DNA of 10,436 nucleotides from positions 1 through 10,436 of the forward strand of contig JAUYPN010000020.1 of the NCBI GenBank assembly GCA_030695725.1, given 5' to 3'. Made by a program: the position numbers and the translations under genes. This document shows positions 1 through 5,957 of the stretch, piece after piece. Under the pieces are notes generated by a model. The model was not told where the DNA came from. It saw nothing but the letters and a program-made list of their open reading frames with translations, and ran no database searches. Within the stretch, counting starts at the first letter, position 1; every line of letters starts with the position of its first letter. The DNA comes from Candidatus Omnitrophota bacterium. GTDB taxonomy: Bacteria; Omnitrophota; Gorgyraeia; 2-01-FULL-45-10.

Positions 1-716
1 CGGTCGATAAGAGTCCTGGGCTTATTATGTCTTTCGCTAATATGCGCCAGAAAGACGTGCTTTAGAGCTACTCTATCTGTAGATCCATTCTTGATCTTTA
101 TCAGAGCTTCAGCGGCAGCCTCATTGTTAAGGTGCTCTCTCCAGGTCGACTGATTCGGCGATATTTCCTGCGCTAACTCTGTATCATGATTACATTCAAT
201 TATGATACACTTGCAATCATATAGCATCCTGACCATGCTATCGGTTACCTTGCTCGTATCTGTTAAAAAACCTATCTTGCGGCAGGAGCTTTTATGTTCT
301 ACGCAAAAACCGAATGGCTTACCTACATAACCACCGCCGTGGAACGTTTTAAAGGGTATGATCTTTAGATCATTTATTATAAATGGCTTTTCCGTATGAT
401 GTATTATTTTAAATTGATGATTTTTGACACGATATCGGTCCTTAATGACTTCGTATGTATCATGGTGTATATAGATCGGGATACCGTAGCGACTAGCTAT
501 TTTGAAAGTATTCTTACAGATATGATCTTCATGACCATGCGTTATGACGATGCCATTGATCTGGGATGGATCCAATTCAATACCTCTTAAATCTTTTTCG
601 ATTTCCTCTAAGCCAAGACCAGCGCAATCGATCAAAATACCGGATCTCGCCGTCCAGATAGCGGTGCAATTACCGCTGCTACTACTCCTAAGCACACATA
701 CTTTTAAATACGACAC
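1..716 (-). CDS. YycJ/WalJ-type metallo-beta-lactamase-fold hydrolase, C-terminus cut by window edge
   Basis: My translation of the minus strand from a GTG at 716-714 gives 238 codons with no stop before the window edge. The family usually has about 260-270 residues, so perhaps 30 are missing. The metal-binding signature HxHxDH is at residues 60-65 (H60, H62, D64, H65). Further likely ligands are H126, D153 (in GFLTDT) and H225 (in FLAHIS). The N-terminal SSSSGNC and the ECNHD and HLNNEAA segments are typical of the YycJ/WalJ branch, single-domain hydrolases linked to DNA metabolism and 5'-3' exonuclease activity. No signal peptide is seen, so it is probably cytosolic. The GTG is chosen because AAGGAT lies 9 bases upstream and the only in-frame codons before the stop at 741-743 are not usual starts. 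It has its own promoter and sits beyond the terminator of the tRNA cluster. Family assignment is firm; the substrate is inferred. Confidence 0.88.
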   Translation of the reverse strand, partial: MSYLKVCVLRSSSSGNCTAIWTARSGILIDCAGLGLEEIEKDLRGIELDPSQINGIVITHGHEDHICKNTFKIASRYGIPIYIHHDTYEVIKDRYRVKNHQFKIIHHTEKPFIINDLKIIPFKTFHGGGYVGKPFGFCVEHKSSCRKIGFLTDTSKVTDSMVRMLYDCKCIIIECNHDTELAQEISPNQSTWREHLNNEAAAEALIKIKNGSTDRVALKHVFLAHISERHNKPRTLID

Positions 717-739
717 TTCTTTCTTATCCTTTTTTATGT

Positions 740-748
740 ATTATAACA
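740..748 (-). promoter_or_regulatory. Extended -10 promoter of the YycJ-like gene
   Basis: Read on the minus strand this is TGTTATAAT, a perfect TATAAT with the TG of an extended -10 element. No good -35 is visible at the expected distance, which is tolerable for an extended -10 promoter. Transcription would start near 732-734, leaving a leader of roughly 16-18 bases that holds the AAGGAT ribosome-binding site before the GTG at 716. Confidence 0.6.
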
Positions 749-758
749 CGTAAAGACA

Positions 759-804
759 TAAAAATAGCCCCCACTTCTTGCTTTCGCAAGAAAGCAGTGG
801 GGGC
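759..804 (-). terminator. Rho-independent terminator after the tRNA-Glu cluster
   Basis: The perfect 9-bp stem GCCCCCACT/AGTGGGGGC (767-775 with 796-804) is capped by a second stem, TTCTTGC/GCAAGAA around a TTTC loop, with a small unpaired patch near 793-795. The two stems can share T775. On the minus strand the stem is followed by TATTTTTA (766-759), a short U-rich tract. It lies between tRNA-Glu and the YycJ-like gene and just upstream of the latter's promoter, as expected for the end of the tRNA transcript. Confidence 0.65.
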
Positions 805-813
805 ATTTGCCTC

Positions 814-842
814 TCTCCTCTCGAAACGAGAGAGAGATTTTT
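814..842. repeat. CT/GA-rich hairpin, possible second terminator
   Basis: The arms at 814-823 and 827-837 form a 10-bp stem with one bulged A (833) around an AAA triloop. On the plus strand it is followed directly by five Ts (838-842), so in that direction it looks like a terminator. No plus-strand gene is visible upstream of it, so its role is open. Confidence 0.45.
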
Positions 843-875
843 GGTGGTTCGGCACGGCCTGAGCGTAATCGAAGG

Positions 876-902
876 CCTTGCTCACCACCATGGTGAGCAA
901 GG
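876..902. repeat. Perfect 11-bp inverted repeat
   Basis: CCTTGCTCACC (876-886) is the exact reverse complement of GGTGAGCAAGG (892-902), with a 5-base spacer. It lies between tRNA-Glu and the terminator. It is not followed by a T tract on either strand, so it is not itself a terminator. A weaker competing stem GGCCT/AGGCC (856-860 with 873-877) overlaps its left arm. Confidence 0.55.
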
Positions 903-904
903 AG

Positions 905-937
905 AAACCTCATCCCAATTTAACCGCAGAGAGGTTT
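905..937. repeat. 7-bp inverted repeat just downstream of tRNA-Glu
   Basis: AAACCTC (905-911) pairs perfectly with GAGGTTT (931-937) around a 19-base loop. It begins 15 bases beyond the tRNA-Glu 3' end in the direction of transcription and is the first of four hairpins before the terminator at 759-804. Confidence 0.4.
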
Positions 938-952
938 TTCCGCGTCGAACTA

Positions 953-1030
953 TGGTAGCCCCATGGGGATTTGAACCCCAGTCTTTAGGCTGAGAACCTA
1001 ACGTCCTGGGCCAGGCTAGACGATGGGGCC
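953..1030 (-). tRNA. tRNA-Glu (anticodon CTC)
   Basis: The minus strand folds as a 78-base cloverleaf. The acceptor GGCCCCA pairs with TGGGGCT (G-U at 1-72); the anticodon stem TTAGG/CCTAA encloses the loop TTCTCAG, giving anticodon CTC (GAG codons); the T arm is TGGGG-TTCAAAT-CCCCA; the discriminator is A and the CCA end is encoded. There is no intron. It is the last tRNA of the cluster and starts 6 bases after the endonuclease stop codon, so the two are probably co-transcribed. Confidence 0.95.
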
Positions 1031-1036
1031 ACTAAG

Positions 1037-1729
1037 TTAGTTTTTAAAACTATCTCTAAAACGTTCTGGCCGTAGCTTTTTAAAAAATTTGAATTTATTC
1101 AATTTTTCTTTCAAATACATAAAGCCATTATCCGCATTTTTGTACATAAAACGATATAATTTTATACTATCCGCGATTGAATAACATAGTTGATATTCTT
1201 CTCTGGTCTTCTGTATGCTCCCTACACTTAAGCCGGCTTCTTTGTTTAGCTTTCGTTGTATATCTGTTAAAAAATCGCGGTTACCTGATGAAAATACCGC
1301 CCTCGCCTGCCACGGATGTCTCCAGCGAGGATCTTGCCATAAAGTAATCGAACCATCTCCGTCGAAGCAACCTCTCATAAAATCTCCAACGAATGCCGCC
1401 GGAACATTGGGCATTCTTATTGTCCTGGATTTTCGCGGTGTTATCCCCAAATCAAGTAGATCATTATATATTACCCTATCCCTGATCTGTATTTGGAAAT
1501 ACGAAAGATTAGGCACGCCGCCTCTTCTCTTTATACTGATCTTATGATTGGATCCCATAGCCTTCAACATATCCTGAAGTATATATCTGTGCTTGTTAGT
1601 TATATTAAGCGCGTTGTATCCGTTTTCATGCTCTACCAAACAACCATCTGTAACAATAAATCCTAATATATATGCCATGTCGTTCGACCACATTTTAAAA
1701 AAATGGCTATTGGCTTTGGGTCTCGGCAT
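1037..1729 (-). CDS. Free-standing LAGLIDADG homing endonuclease (230 aa)
   Basis: The protein has two LAGLIDADG-type helices: LGFIVTDGC at residues 22-30 (catalytic acid D28) and MRGCFDGDGS at 118-127 (D125 at the equivalent place). This matches the double-motif, monomeric homing endonucleases, which cut a long target site and spread their own gene by repair. After the second motif comes a basic C-terminal part, including KLNKFKFFKKLR (209-220), plausible for DNA contact. No intein splice-junction motifs are visible and both flanking tRNAs are complete, so it is a free-standing ORF. It lies 17 bases after tRNA-Leu and 6 bases before tRNA-Glu. The ATG at 1729 has no clear Shine-Dalgarno sequence. 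Its 3' part is very AT-rich (12 G or C among 60 bases at 1081-1140), unlike dxs or the vor genes, which suggests transfer. Both catalytic acids are present, so it may be active; activity and target are unknown. Confidence 0.85.
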   Translation of the reverse strand: MPRPKANSHFFKMWSNDMAYILGFIVTDGCLVEHENGYNALNITNKHRYILQDMLKAMGSNHKISIKRRGGVPNLSYFQIQIRDRVIYNDLLDLGITPRKSRTIRMPNVPAAFVGDFMRGCFDGDGSITLWQDPRWRHPWQARAVFSSGNRDFLTDIQRKLNKEAGLSVGSIQKTREEYQLCYSIADSIKLYRFMYKNADNGFMYLKEKLNKFKFFKKLRPERFRDSFKN

Positions 1730-1746
1730 AAATTAATTCTGATAAG

Positions 1747-1831
1747 TGGTGCGCGAGACAGGATTTGAACCTGCATGGGTTGCCCCAACAGCCCCTCAAG
1801 CTGCCGTGTCTGCCAGTTCCACCACCCGCGC
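1747..1831 (-). tRNA. tRNA-Leu (anticodon GAG)
   Basis: This is an 85-base class II tRNA. The acceptor GCGCGGG pairs with CTCGCGC (one G-U); the anticodon stem GCAGC/GCTGT holds the loop TTGAGGG, anticodon GAG (CUC and CUU codons); a long variable arm (TTGGGGCAACCC region) follows; the T arm is GCAGG-TTCAAAT-CCTGT. Discriminator A and CCA are encoded. A promoter lies about 25 bases upstream, and the homing endonuclease ORF follows 17 bases downstream. Confidence 0.95.
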
Positions 1832-1861
1832 ACTAAATTATTTTTTCAACGAGGGTTCACT

Positions 1862-1889
1862 ATTATAACTGAATCGTCACTAAAAGCAA
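1862..1889 (-). promoter_or_regulatory. Sigma-70-type promoter for tRNA-Leu, endonuclease and tRNA-Glu
   Basis: On the minus strand TTGCTT (1889-1884) and a perfect TATAAT (1867-1862) are separated by 16 bases. Initiation would fall near 1855, giving a leader of about 25 bases before tRNA-Leu at 1831. This would let the downstream tRNA group be expressed independently of the gltX operon. Confidence 0.6.
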
Positions 1890-1906
1890 TATGATTTATG
1901 GCTGCG

Positions 1907-1938
1907 CCATGTACCCTGCAAACGCGAGTGGTACATGG
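1907..1938. repeat. 9-bp inverted repeat that includes the CCA end of tRNA-Gln
   Basis: CCATGTACC (1907-1915) is the exact reverse complement of GGTACATGG (1930-1938), with a 14-base loop. The tRNA-Gln CCA occupies 1938-1936, so on the transcript the mature 3' end is paired into a stem with the trailer. No T tract follows, so it is not a standard terminator. Confidence 0.5.
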
Positions 1939-2009
1939 TTGCCCAGTTAGGATTCGAACCTAAACAAGCAGATCCAGAATCTGCTGTGCTACCGTTACAC
2001 CACCGGGCA
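1936..2009 (-). tRNA. tRNA-Gln (anticodon CTG)
   Basis: The 74-base cloverleaf has the acceptor TGCCCGG/CTGGGCA with the U1-A72 pair usual for tRNA-Gln. The anticodon stem GCAGA/TCTGC holds the loop TTCTGGA, anticodon CTG (CAG codons). The T arm is TTAGG-TTCGAAT-CCTAA, the discriminator is A and CCA is encoded. It starts only three bases after the gltX stop codon, so it must be processed out of the gltX transcript unless an internal promoter lies within gltX. Confidence 0.95.
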
Positions 2010-2012
2010 ACG

Positions 2013-3293
2013 TCAACAAAACTTCGCTAATCTTTTCAATACCTTTTCGCGGCCGAGGAGCTCCATCATATCGAATAATCCTGCGCCGACGGTCTTGCCG
2101 CTTATGGCCACGCGCGTCGGGTGGATCAATTCTGCCGCTTTTATCTTAAGTTCGTCCGCAAGTTTTCTGTAAGCTTCCTCTATAGACACTTTATCAAACT
2201 TGGCGTCTGCTTCTATCGCGGACTTACATCTGTTTATTATTTCTTTGGAATTAGGTTTTTTTAAATGCTTCTCTACCGCTTTCTCGTCGTATTCCAACTC
2301 ATCGGAGAAAAATATCCTGTACGCGCCGATAAAGTCTTCAAGGATCCGCATTCTCTCCTTGTAAATCTTTATAATTTCGATCAATTTCATCCGGTCAAAA
2401 TTATCCTGTATAATATTTCTATCTTTCAGGAAGACCTCTACTTTATCCGTGAGCGCATTAATTTCCATATTCTTTATGTATTGGCCGTTAATCCAGCTTA
2501 ATTTATCCATGTCAAATATGGCGCCCGTCTTGTTAACATCTTTTACGTCGAATAATTTTACGATCTCTTCTATGGGCAGAATCTCCACGTCGTTGCCAGG
2601 CGCCCATCCCATCAGAGAGAGGTAGTTCACTAAAGCCTCCGGCAAAAACCCCATATTCTTGTATTCAAATATGCTCGTCGCTCCGTGGCGCTTGGACATC
2701 CTTCCGCCGTCCTTACTCAGGATCATCGGTATATGCGCAAATTTAGGGAGCCCGAGGCCCAGCGCCTCGTAGAGCATAACCTGTTTAGGTGTATTGGATA
2801 TGTGGTCGTCGCCGCGTATCACATGGGTTATCTGCATCTCGTGGTCATCCACAACGCACGCGAAGTTATATGTGGGCGTACCGTCTGACTTCATCAGGAC
2901 CTGGTCCTTTATATCGTCTGTGGAGAATTCCACTCTTCCCCGTATCATATCCTCAAAGGCCACTTTCTTCGACTTCTCCACTTTGAATATTATGGCCGGG
3001 CCCTCGAGGTAAGCCAGGCCTTTTTCAACGAGCATATCGGCGTACTTTTTGTAAATATCAAATCGCTGAGACTGGAAAGTGAGCTCTCCATCCCATGTCA
3101 TGAAGAGCCATTTAAGCGAGGCCAGGATCTCCTCCAGGAATTCGGGCTTGGATCGCTCCTTATCGGTATCTTCTATCCTCAAGATAAAAGCTCCCTTATT
3201 ATGCCTTGCGTAAAGCCAGTTAAATAGAGCGGTCCTGGCGCTCCCTATGTGCAGATATCCCGTGGGGCTCGGCGCGAAACGAACTCTTACCAT
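2013..3293 (-). CDS. gltX: Glutamyl-tRNA synthetase, non-discriminating type likely, compact
   Basis: A class I synthetase that attaches glutamate to tRNA-Glu and, where no glutaminyl-tRNA synthetase exists, also to tRNA-Gln for later amidation by GatCAB. The N-terminal Rossmann domain begins RFAPSPTGYLHIGSAR (residues 5-20), with the HIGH-type motif HIGS at 15-18. The KMSKS-type motif is MSKRHG at 199-204, and an alpha-helical anticodon-binding C-terminal half follows. At 426 residues it is about 45 shorter than the usual 470. The missing part is the cysteine-containing zinc-binding insert: KGLAYLEG (91-98) runs almost directly into IIFKV and FEDMIRGRVEF, which normally follow that insert. 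It starts 3 bases after the gamma-subunit stop codon with only a weak ribosome-binding site, and tRNA-Gln follows 3 bases after its own stop. Identity is certain; non-discrimination is inferred from the context. Confidence 0.96.
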   Translation of the reverse strand: MVRVRFAPSPTGYLHIGSARTALFNWLYARHNKGAFILRIEDTDKERSKPEFLEEILASLKWLFMTWDGELTFQSQRFDIYKKYADMLVEKGLAYLEGPAIIFKVEKSKKVAFEDMIRGRVEFSTDDIKDQVLMKSDGTPTYNFACVVDDHEMQITHVIRGDDHISNTPKQVMLYEALGLGLPKFAHIPMILSKDGGRMSKRHGATSIFEYKNMGFLPEALVNYLSLMGWAPGNDVEILPIEEIVKLFDVKDVNKTGAIFDMDKLSWINGQYIKNMEINALTDKVEVFLKDRNIIQDNFDRMKLIEIIKIYKERMRILEDFIGAYRIFFSDELEYDEKAVEKHLKKPNSKEIINRCKSAIEADAKFDKVSIEEAYRKLADELKIKAAELIHPTRVAISGKTVGAGLFDMMELLGREKVLKRLAKFC

Positions 3294-3296
3294 AAA

Positions 3297-3848
3297 TTAA
3301 GCTTTTTCGTAACCTTTCTCTATAGCTTTTTTATTCAGCATAAATATATCCTCTTTGCCTCCAAGCATATCATGCAAGGCGCCCGTTACCACTCTCACCG
3401 GAAATAATTTAGACCGCTTTAATAGAACCCCCATCGCCACCATATTCGCCGAGCGCGCGCTCCCCAGTTTTGAAGCCATCTCAGTCATGGGTATCGAGAC
3501 CACCGAGACGTCCTTTCGCTTCGGCTTTGACTTTATAAGCGATCTGTTCAGTATCAATAACCCTTTCGGCTTCAGTCTCTCCTCATATTTCACCAATGAA
3601 GGCTCGTTCATCGCCACGAGTATATCCGGCGCGGTTATTATCGGATTGGCTATCTCCTTATCCGATATCTTTGTCATGGAATAAGCCGTCCCCCCGCGCA
3701 CCTCCGCTCCGTAAGAAGGCATCCATGTCACGTTCTTGCGCGAAGCGAGGCCGGCCTGGGCCAGGAGCTTGCCCATCAGCATTATTCCCTGTCCGCCGAA
3801 GCCTGCCAATAATATTTCCGTCTTTTTTTCAGTCTTTTTTGTCGTCAT
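3297..3848 (-). CDS. 2-oxoacid:ferredoxin oxidoreductase, gamma subunit
   Basis: The gamma (domain III) subunit of the pyruvate/2-oxoacid:ferredoxin oxidoreductase family, 183 residues, the usual length. After a lysine-rich start it shows the glycine-rich motif GFGGQG (16-21) and the signature PSYGAEVRGGTA (44-55), then DILVAMNEPS (75-84). It forms part of the cytosolic VOR-type complex with the alpha and beta subunits encoded upstream. The start ATG at 3848 is preceded by AGGG seven bases away. A 70-base gap with a palindrome separates it from the beta subunit, and gltX starts 3 bases after its stop. Gene names for this subunit vary (vorC, korC, porG), so none is given. Confidence 0.93.
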   Translation of the reverse strand: MTTKKTEKKTEILLAGFGGQGIMLMGKLLAQAGLASRKNVTWMPSYGAEVRGGTAYSMTKISDKEIANPIITAPDILVAMNEPSLVKYEERLKPKGLLILNRSLIKSKPKRKDVSVVSIPMTEMASKLGSARSANMVAMGVLLKRSKLFPVRVVTGALHDMLGGKEDIFMLNKKAIEKGYEKA

Positions 3849-3875
3849 AATTAACCCTTCGGCTTCTATTATTTG

Positions 3876-3920
3876 AATGCCTGGCTTGCTCAGGGTTAAT
3901 GCTGAGCCCGCCGAAGCATT
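3876..3920. repeat. REP-like palindrome between beta and gamma subunits
   Basis: The outer arms AATGC (3876-3880) and GCATT (3916-3920) and the perfect inner stem GCTCAG/CTGAGC (3888-3893 with 3902-3907) fold this gap into an imperfect hairpin with the loop GGTTAATG. The element abuts the beta-subunit stop codon (3919-3921). It resembles small intergenic palindromes dispersed in many bacterial genomes. It could stabilise the upstream message or tune subunit ratios; that is inference. Confidence 0.5.
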
Positions 3921-4698
3921 AATATGATTTGATCGCGCCTATGGGATAGAAGAGCGACACTTCATTCTTTATACGCTCCGCCGCCTGCACCGGGCTCATG
4001 GCCCAATATGTAGGGCACATCGACAGGACCTCCACCATCGAGAAGCCTTTATTTTCGATCTGCGTTTTGAAGGCTTTGGATATCGCGCGCTTGGCGCGGA
4101 ATATCTCCTGGGCGGAGTGGACCGAAACGCGCTCCAGATATTTGACGCCCGGCAGTACGGCCAGCATCTCCATTATTTTCAGAGGATATCCGTCGTTTCT
4201 TAAGCTCCTGCCGGCGATGCTGGTAGATGTCTTCTGCCCCGCAAGCGTCGTGGGAGCCATCTGCCCGCCCGTCATGCCGTAAACCCCGTTATTCACAAAT
4301 ATGACCGTTATGTTCTCTCCGCGGTTCGCCGCGTGTATGATCTCCGCCGTCCCTATCGCGGCAAGGTCGCCGTCGCCCTGATATGTAAATACTATGTTGT
4401 CGGGCCTTATCCTTTTTATGGCCGTGGCTACCGCCGGCGTCCTGCCGTGCGCGGCCTCGCTTGAGTCGAAGTCCCAGTAGTCATAGGCTATTACCGCGCA
4501 TCCTACGGGAGCTATTCCTATGACGCGTTCGCGGATTTTGAACTCATCTATAACCTCGCAGATGAGGCGATGGACGATGCTGTGCCCGCACCCGGCGCAA
4601 TAATGCATCTCCACATCACGAAAGCTCTCTGGCCTCGAGAAGACGAGCTTCTCCGCCGCCTTTTTGACTGTCTTTTTAATTATCTTTTTTTTCTTCAT
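3919..4698 (-). CDS. 2-oxoacid:ferredoxin oxidoreductase, beta (TPP-binding) subunit, VOR type
   Basis: The 259-residue beta subunit binds thiamine pyrophosphate and carries out the decarboxylation. The CAGCGH motif is at residues 34-39. The TPP-binding motif starts at GDGD (108-111) and closes at NN (136-137), and YGMTGGQ (140-146) follows. AHGRTPAVATAIK (83-95) is the usual substrate-domain signature of the family. The N-terminus is unusually lysine-rich (KKKKIIKK and VKKAAEK). Its ATG overlaps the alpha-subunit stop as ATGA (4695-4698), indicating translational coupling. The alpha subunit is of the VorB type, so the substrate is probably 3-methyl-2-oxobutanoate or a related 2-oxoacid, but sequence alone does not fix it. 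It would be called vorA in methanogen nomenclature. Confidence 0.94.
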   Translation of the reverse strand: MKKKKIIKKTVKKAAEKLVFSRPESFRDVEMHYCAGCGHSIVHRLICEVIDEFKIRERVIGIAPVGCAVIAYDYWDFDSSEAAHGRTPAVATAIKRIRPDNIVFTYQGDGDLAAIGTAEIIHAANRGENITVIFVNNGVYGMTGGQMAPTTLAGQKTSTSIAGRSLRNDGYPLKIMEMLAVLPGVKYLERVSVHSAQEIFRAKRAISKAFKTQIENKGFSMVEVLSMCPTYWAMSPVQAAERIKNEVSLFYPIGAIKSY

Positions 4699-5750
4699 AC
4701 GAGCTTCTCTATCCGGGCCAGGATCTCTTCCTCAGACGGTATTCCGCCGCCGCACCTGCCGTAAAAATCCACTTCGCTCTTGCCGTTGACGGCGAGCATC
4801 ACATCCTCCACCATCTGGCCGGAGCTCATCTCTATCACCAGGAATTTTCTGCCCCTTGCGGATGACGCGTCTCTGATGATCTTTGAAGGAAAAGGCCACA
4901 GGCTTATCGGCCTTATAAGCCCGGCCTTGATGCCTTTGGCGCGGGCCTGTTCCATCGCCGCCTTGGCCGTCCTCGCGACCGAGCCGTACGCGACCATGAT
5001 TATTTCGCTGTCTTTTAAGTTAAATGTTTGGGCGCGAACTTCCGAATTCGCGATTGTTCTGTATTTTTCCTGCAGTCTTTTATTGTGCTCCTCCAAGGCG
5101 CCTTCGCCCAAAAAGAAAGACCTCACTATATTGGGCGCTCTACCTTTACAGCCTGTGAGCGCCCATGGTTTTTCTATTACATGGGGTTTGTAGTTCTCTT
5201 TAATTATGGTCACCGGCTCCATCATCTGCCCGAGAAGGCCGTCCCCCAGAATAAGGACCGGATTTCTGTACTTATCGGCCATATCGAACGCCAGAAACGT
5301 GTAGTCCAATAATTCCTGCGCCGAGGACGGGGCAAAGACTATGACCTTATAATCGCCGTGGCCGCCGCCTTTCACGGACTGAAAATAGTCGCTTTGCGCG
5401 GGCGCGATATTTCCCAGCCCCGGGCCGCCCCTCTGCATATTGACTATCACGCACGGAAGCTCTGCCCCCGCTATGTAGGATATCCCCTCCTGTTTAAGGC
5501 TCACGCCCGGGCTCGACGAAGAAGTCATCGCTCGTTCGCCGGCCGCCGCCGCGCCGAAGACCATGTTTATGGCGGCAAGCTCCGACTCGGCCTGGATGAA
5601 TATCCCGCCTATCTCACTCATCCTCTTCGCCATGTACGCTATGAGTTCATTCTGAGGAGTTATGGGATAGCCGGCGTAAAATTTACACCCGGCCAATACG
5701 GCGCCTTCTCCGCACGCTTCGTTACCGCACATCAATATTTTTTTTGACAT
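4695..5750 (-). CDS. vorB: 2-oxoacid (3-methyl-2-oxobutanoate):ferredoxin oxidoreductase, alpha subunit VorB
   Basis: The 351-residue alpha subunit combines the pyrimidine-binding domain of the TPP enzyme with the domain II region. Diagnostic stretches are GYPITPQNE (27-35), AESE (54-57), TSSSSPGVSLKQEG (76-89), NMQRGGPGLG (104-113) and ILGDGLLGQMMEP (167-179). These match the VorB family closely, rather than the pyruvate (PorA) or 2-oxoglutarate (KorA) branches. The reaction is oxidative decarboxylation of a branched-chain 2-oxoacid to the acyl-CoA with reduction of ferredoxin; such enzymes also run in reverse for amino-acid synthesis. It starts 2 bases after the ferredoxin stop codon and overlaps the beta subunit by 4 bases. 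The protein is full length. Family call firm, physiological substrate inferred. Confidence 0.95.
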   Translation of the reverse strand: MSKKILMCGNEACGEGAVLAGCKFYAGYPITPQNELIAYMAKRMSEIGGIFIQAESELAAINMVFGAAAAGERAMTSSSSPGVSLKQEGISYIAGAELPCVIVNMQRGGPGLGNIAPAQSDYFQSVKGGGHGDYKVIVFAPSSAQELLDYTFLAFDMADKYRNPVLILGDGLLGQMMEPVTIIKENYKPHVIEKPWALTGCKGRAPNIVRSFFLGEGALEEHNKRLQEKYRTIANSEVRAQTFNLKDSEIIMVAYGSVARTAKAAMEQARAKGIKAGLIRPISLWPFPSKIIRDASSARGRKFLVIEMSSGQMVEDVMLAVNGKSEVDFYGRCGGGIPSEEEILARIEKLV

Positions 5751-5752
5751 GA

Positions 5753-5953
5753 CTATTTATAGACCTCTATTATGAATTCCGGGCATATGAGAGCGCACAT
5801 CCCGCAGCCCGTGCACTTTCCACCGGAAAATACGGCCGGCTTCACCCCTTTTACATTCAACTCATCCCCTACCTTTATCAGAGAGTTGGGGCAGTTCACT
5901 ATGCAAAGGTAGCATCCCTTGCATCTGTCTTTGTTGATCTTTATCTTAGGCAT
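5753..5953 (-). CDS. 2[4Fe-4S] ferredoxin, probable delta subunit of the VOR complex
   Basis: A 66-residue protein with two complete CxxCxxCxxxCP motifs: C11, C14, C17, C21 and C47, C50, C53, C57, each set followed by proline. It should carry two [4Fe-4S] clusters. It lies 4 bases after the dxs stop and 2 bases before vorB, the position of the small delta or ferredoxin-like subunit in four-subunit oxidoreductases, so it most likely passes electrons from the TPP centre to soluble ferredoxin. The 25 residues between the clusters are longer than in a minimal clostridial ferredoxin and fit the delta-subunit type. The ribosome-binding site is weak, consistent with translational coupling to dxs. 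It could alternatively act as a free ferredoxin. Confidence 0.92.
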   Translation of the reverse strand: MPKIKINKDRCKGCYLCIVNCPNSLIKVGDELNVKGVKPAVFSGGKCTGCGMCALICPEFIIEVYK

Positions 5954-5957
5954 ATTT

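Noticed and set aside
890..904. ATGGTGAGCAAGGAG resembles the start of fluorescent-protein genes, suggesting vector contamination
   Set aside because: The match is short, the following bases do not continue as such a gene, and the segment is the right arm of a native inverted repeat.
778..993. Plus-strand ORF of 71 codons ending in WGFEPQSLG
   Set aside because: It runs antisense through the hairpins and the 3' half of tRNA-Glu; GFEPQ-like peptides are the well-known artefact of translating a tRNA T arm backwards.
1037..1831. LAGLIDADG ORF as part of an intron in a tRNA gene
   Set aside because: tRNA-Leu and tRNA-Glu are both complete cloverleaves with uninterrupted anticodon loops and encoded CCA ends.
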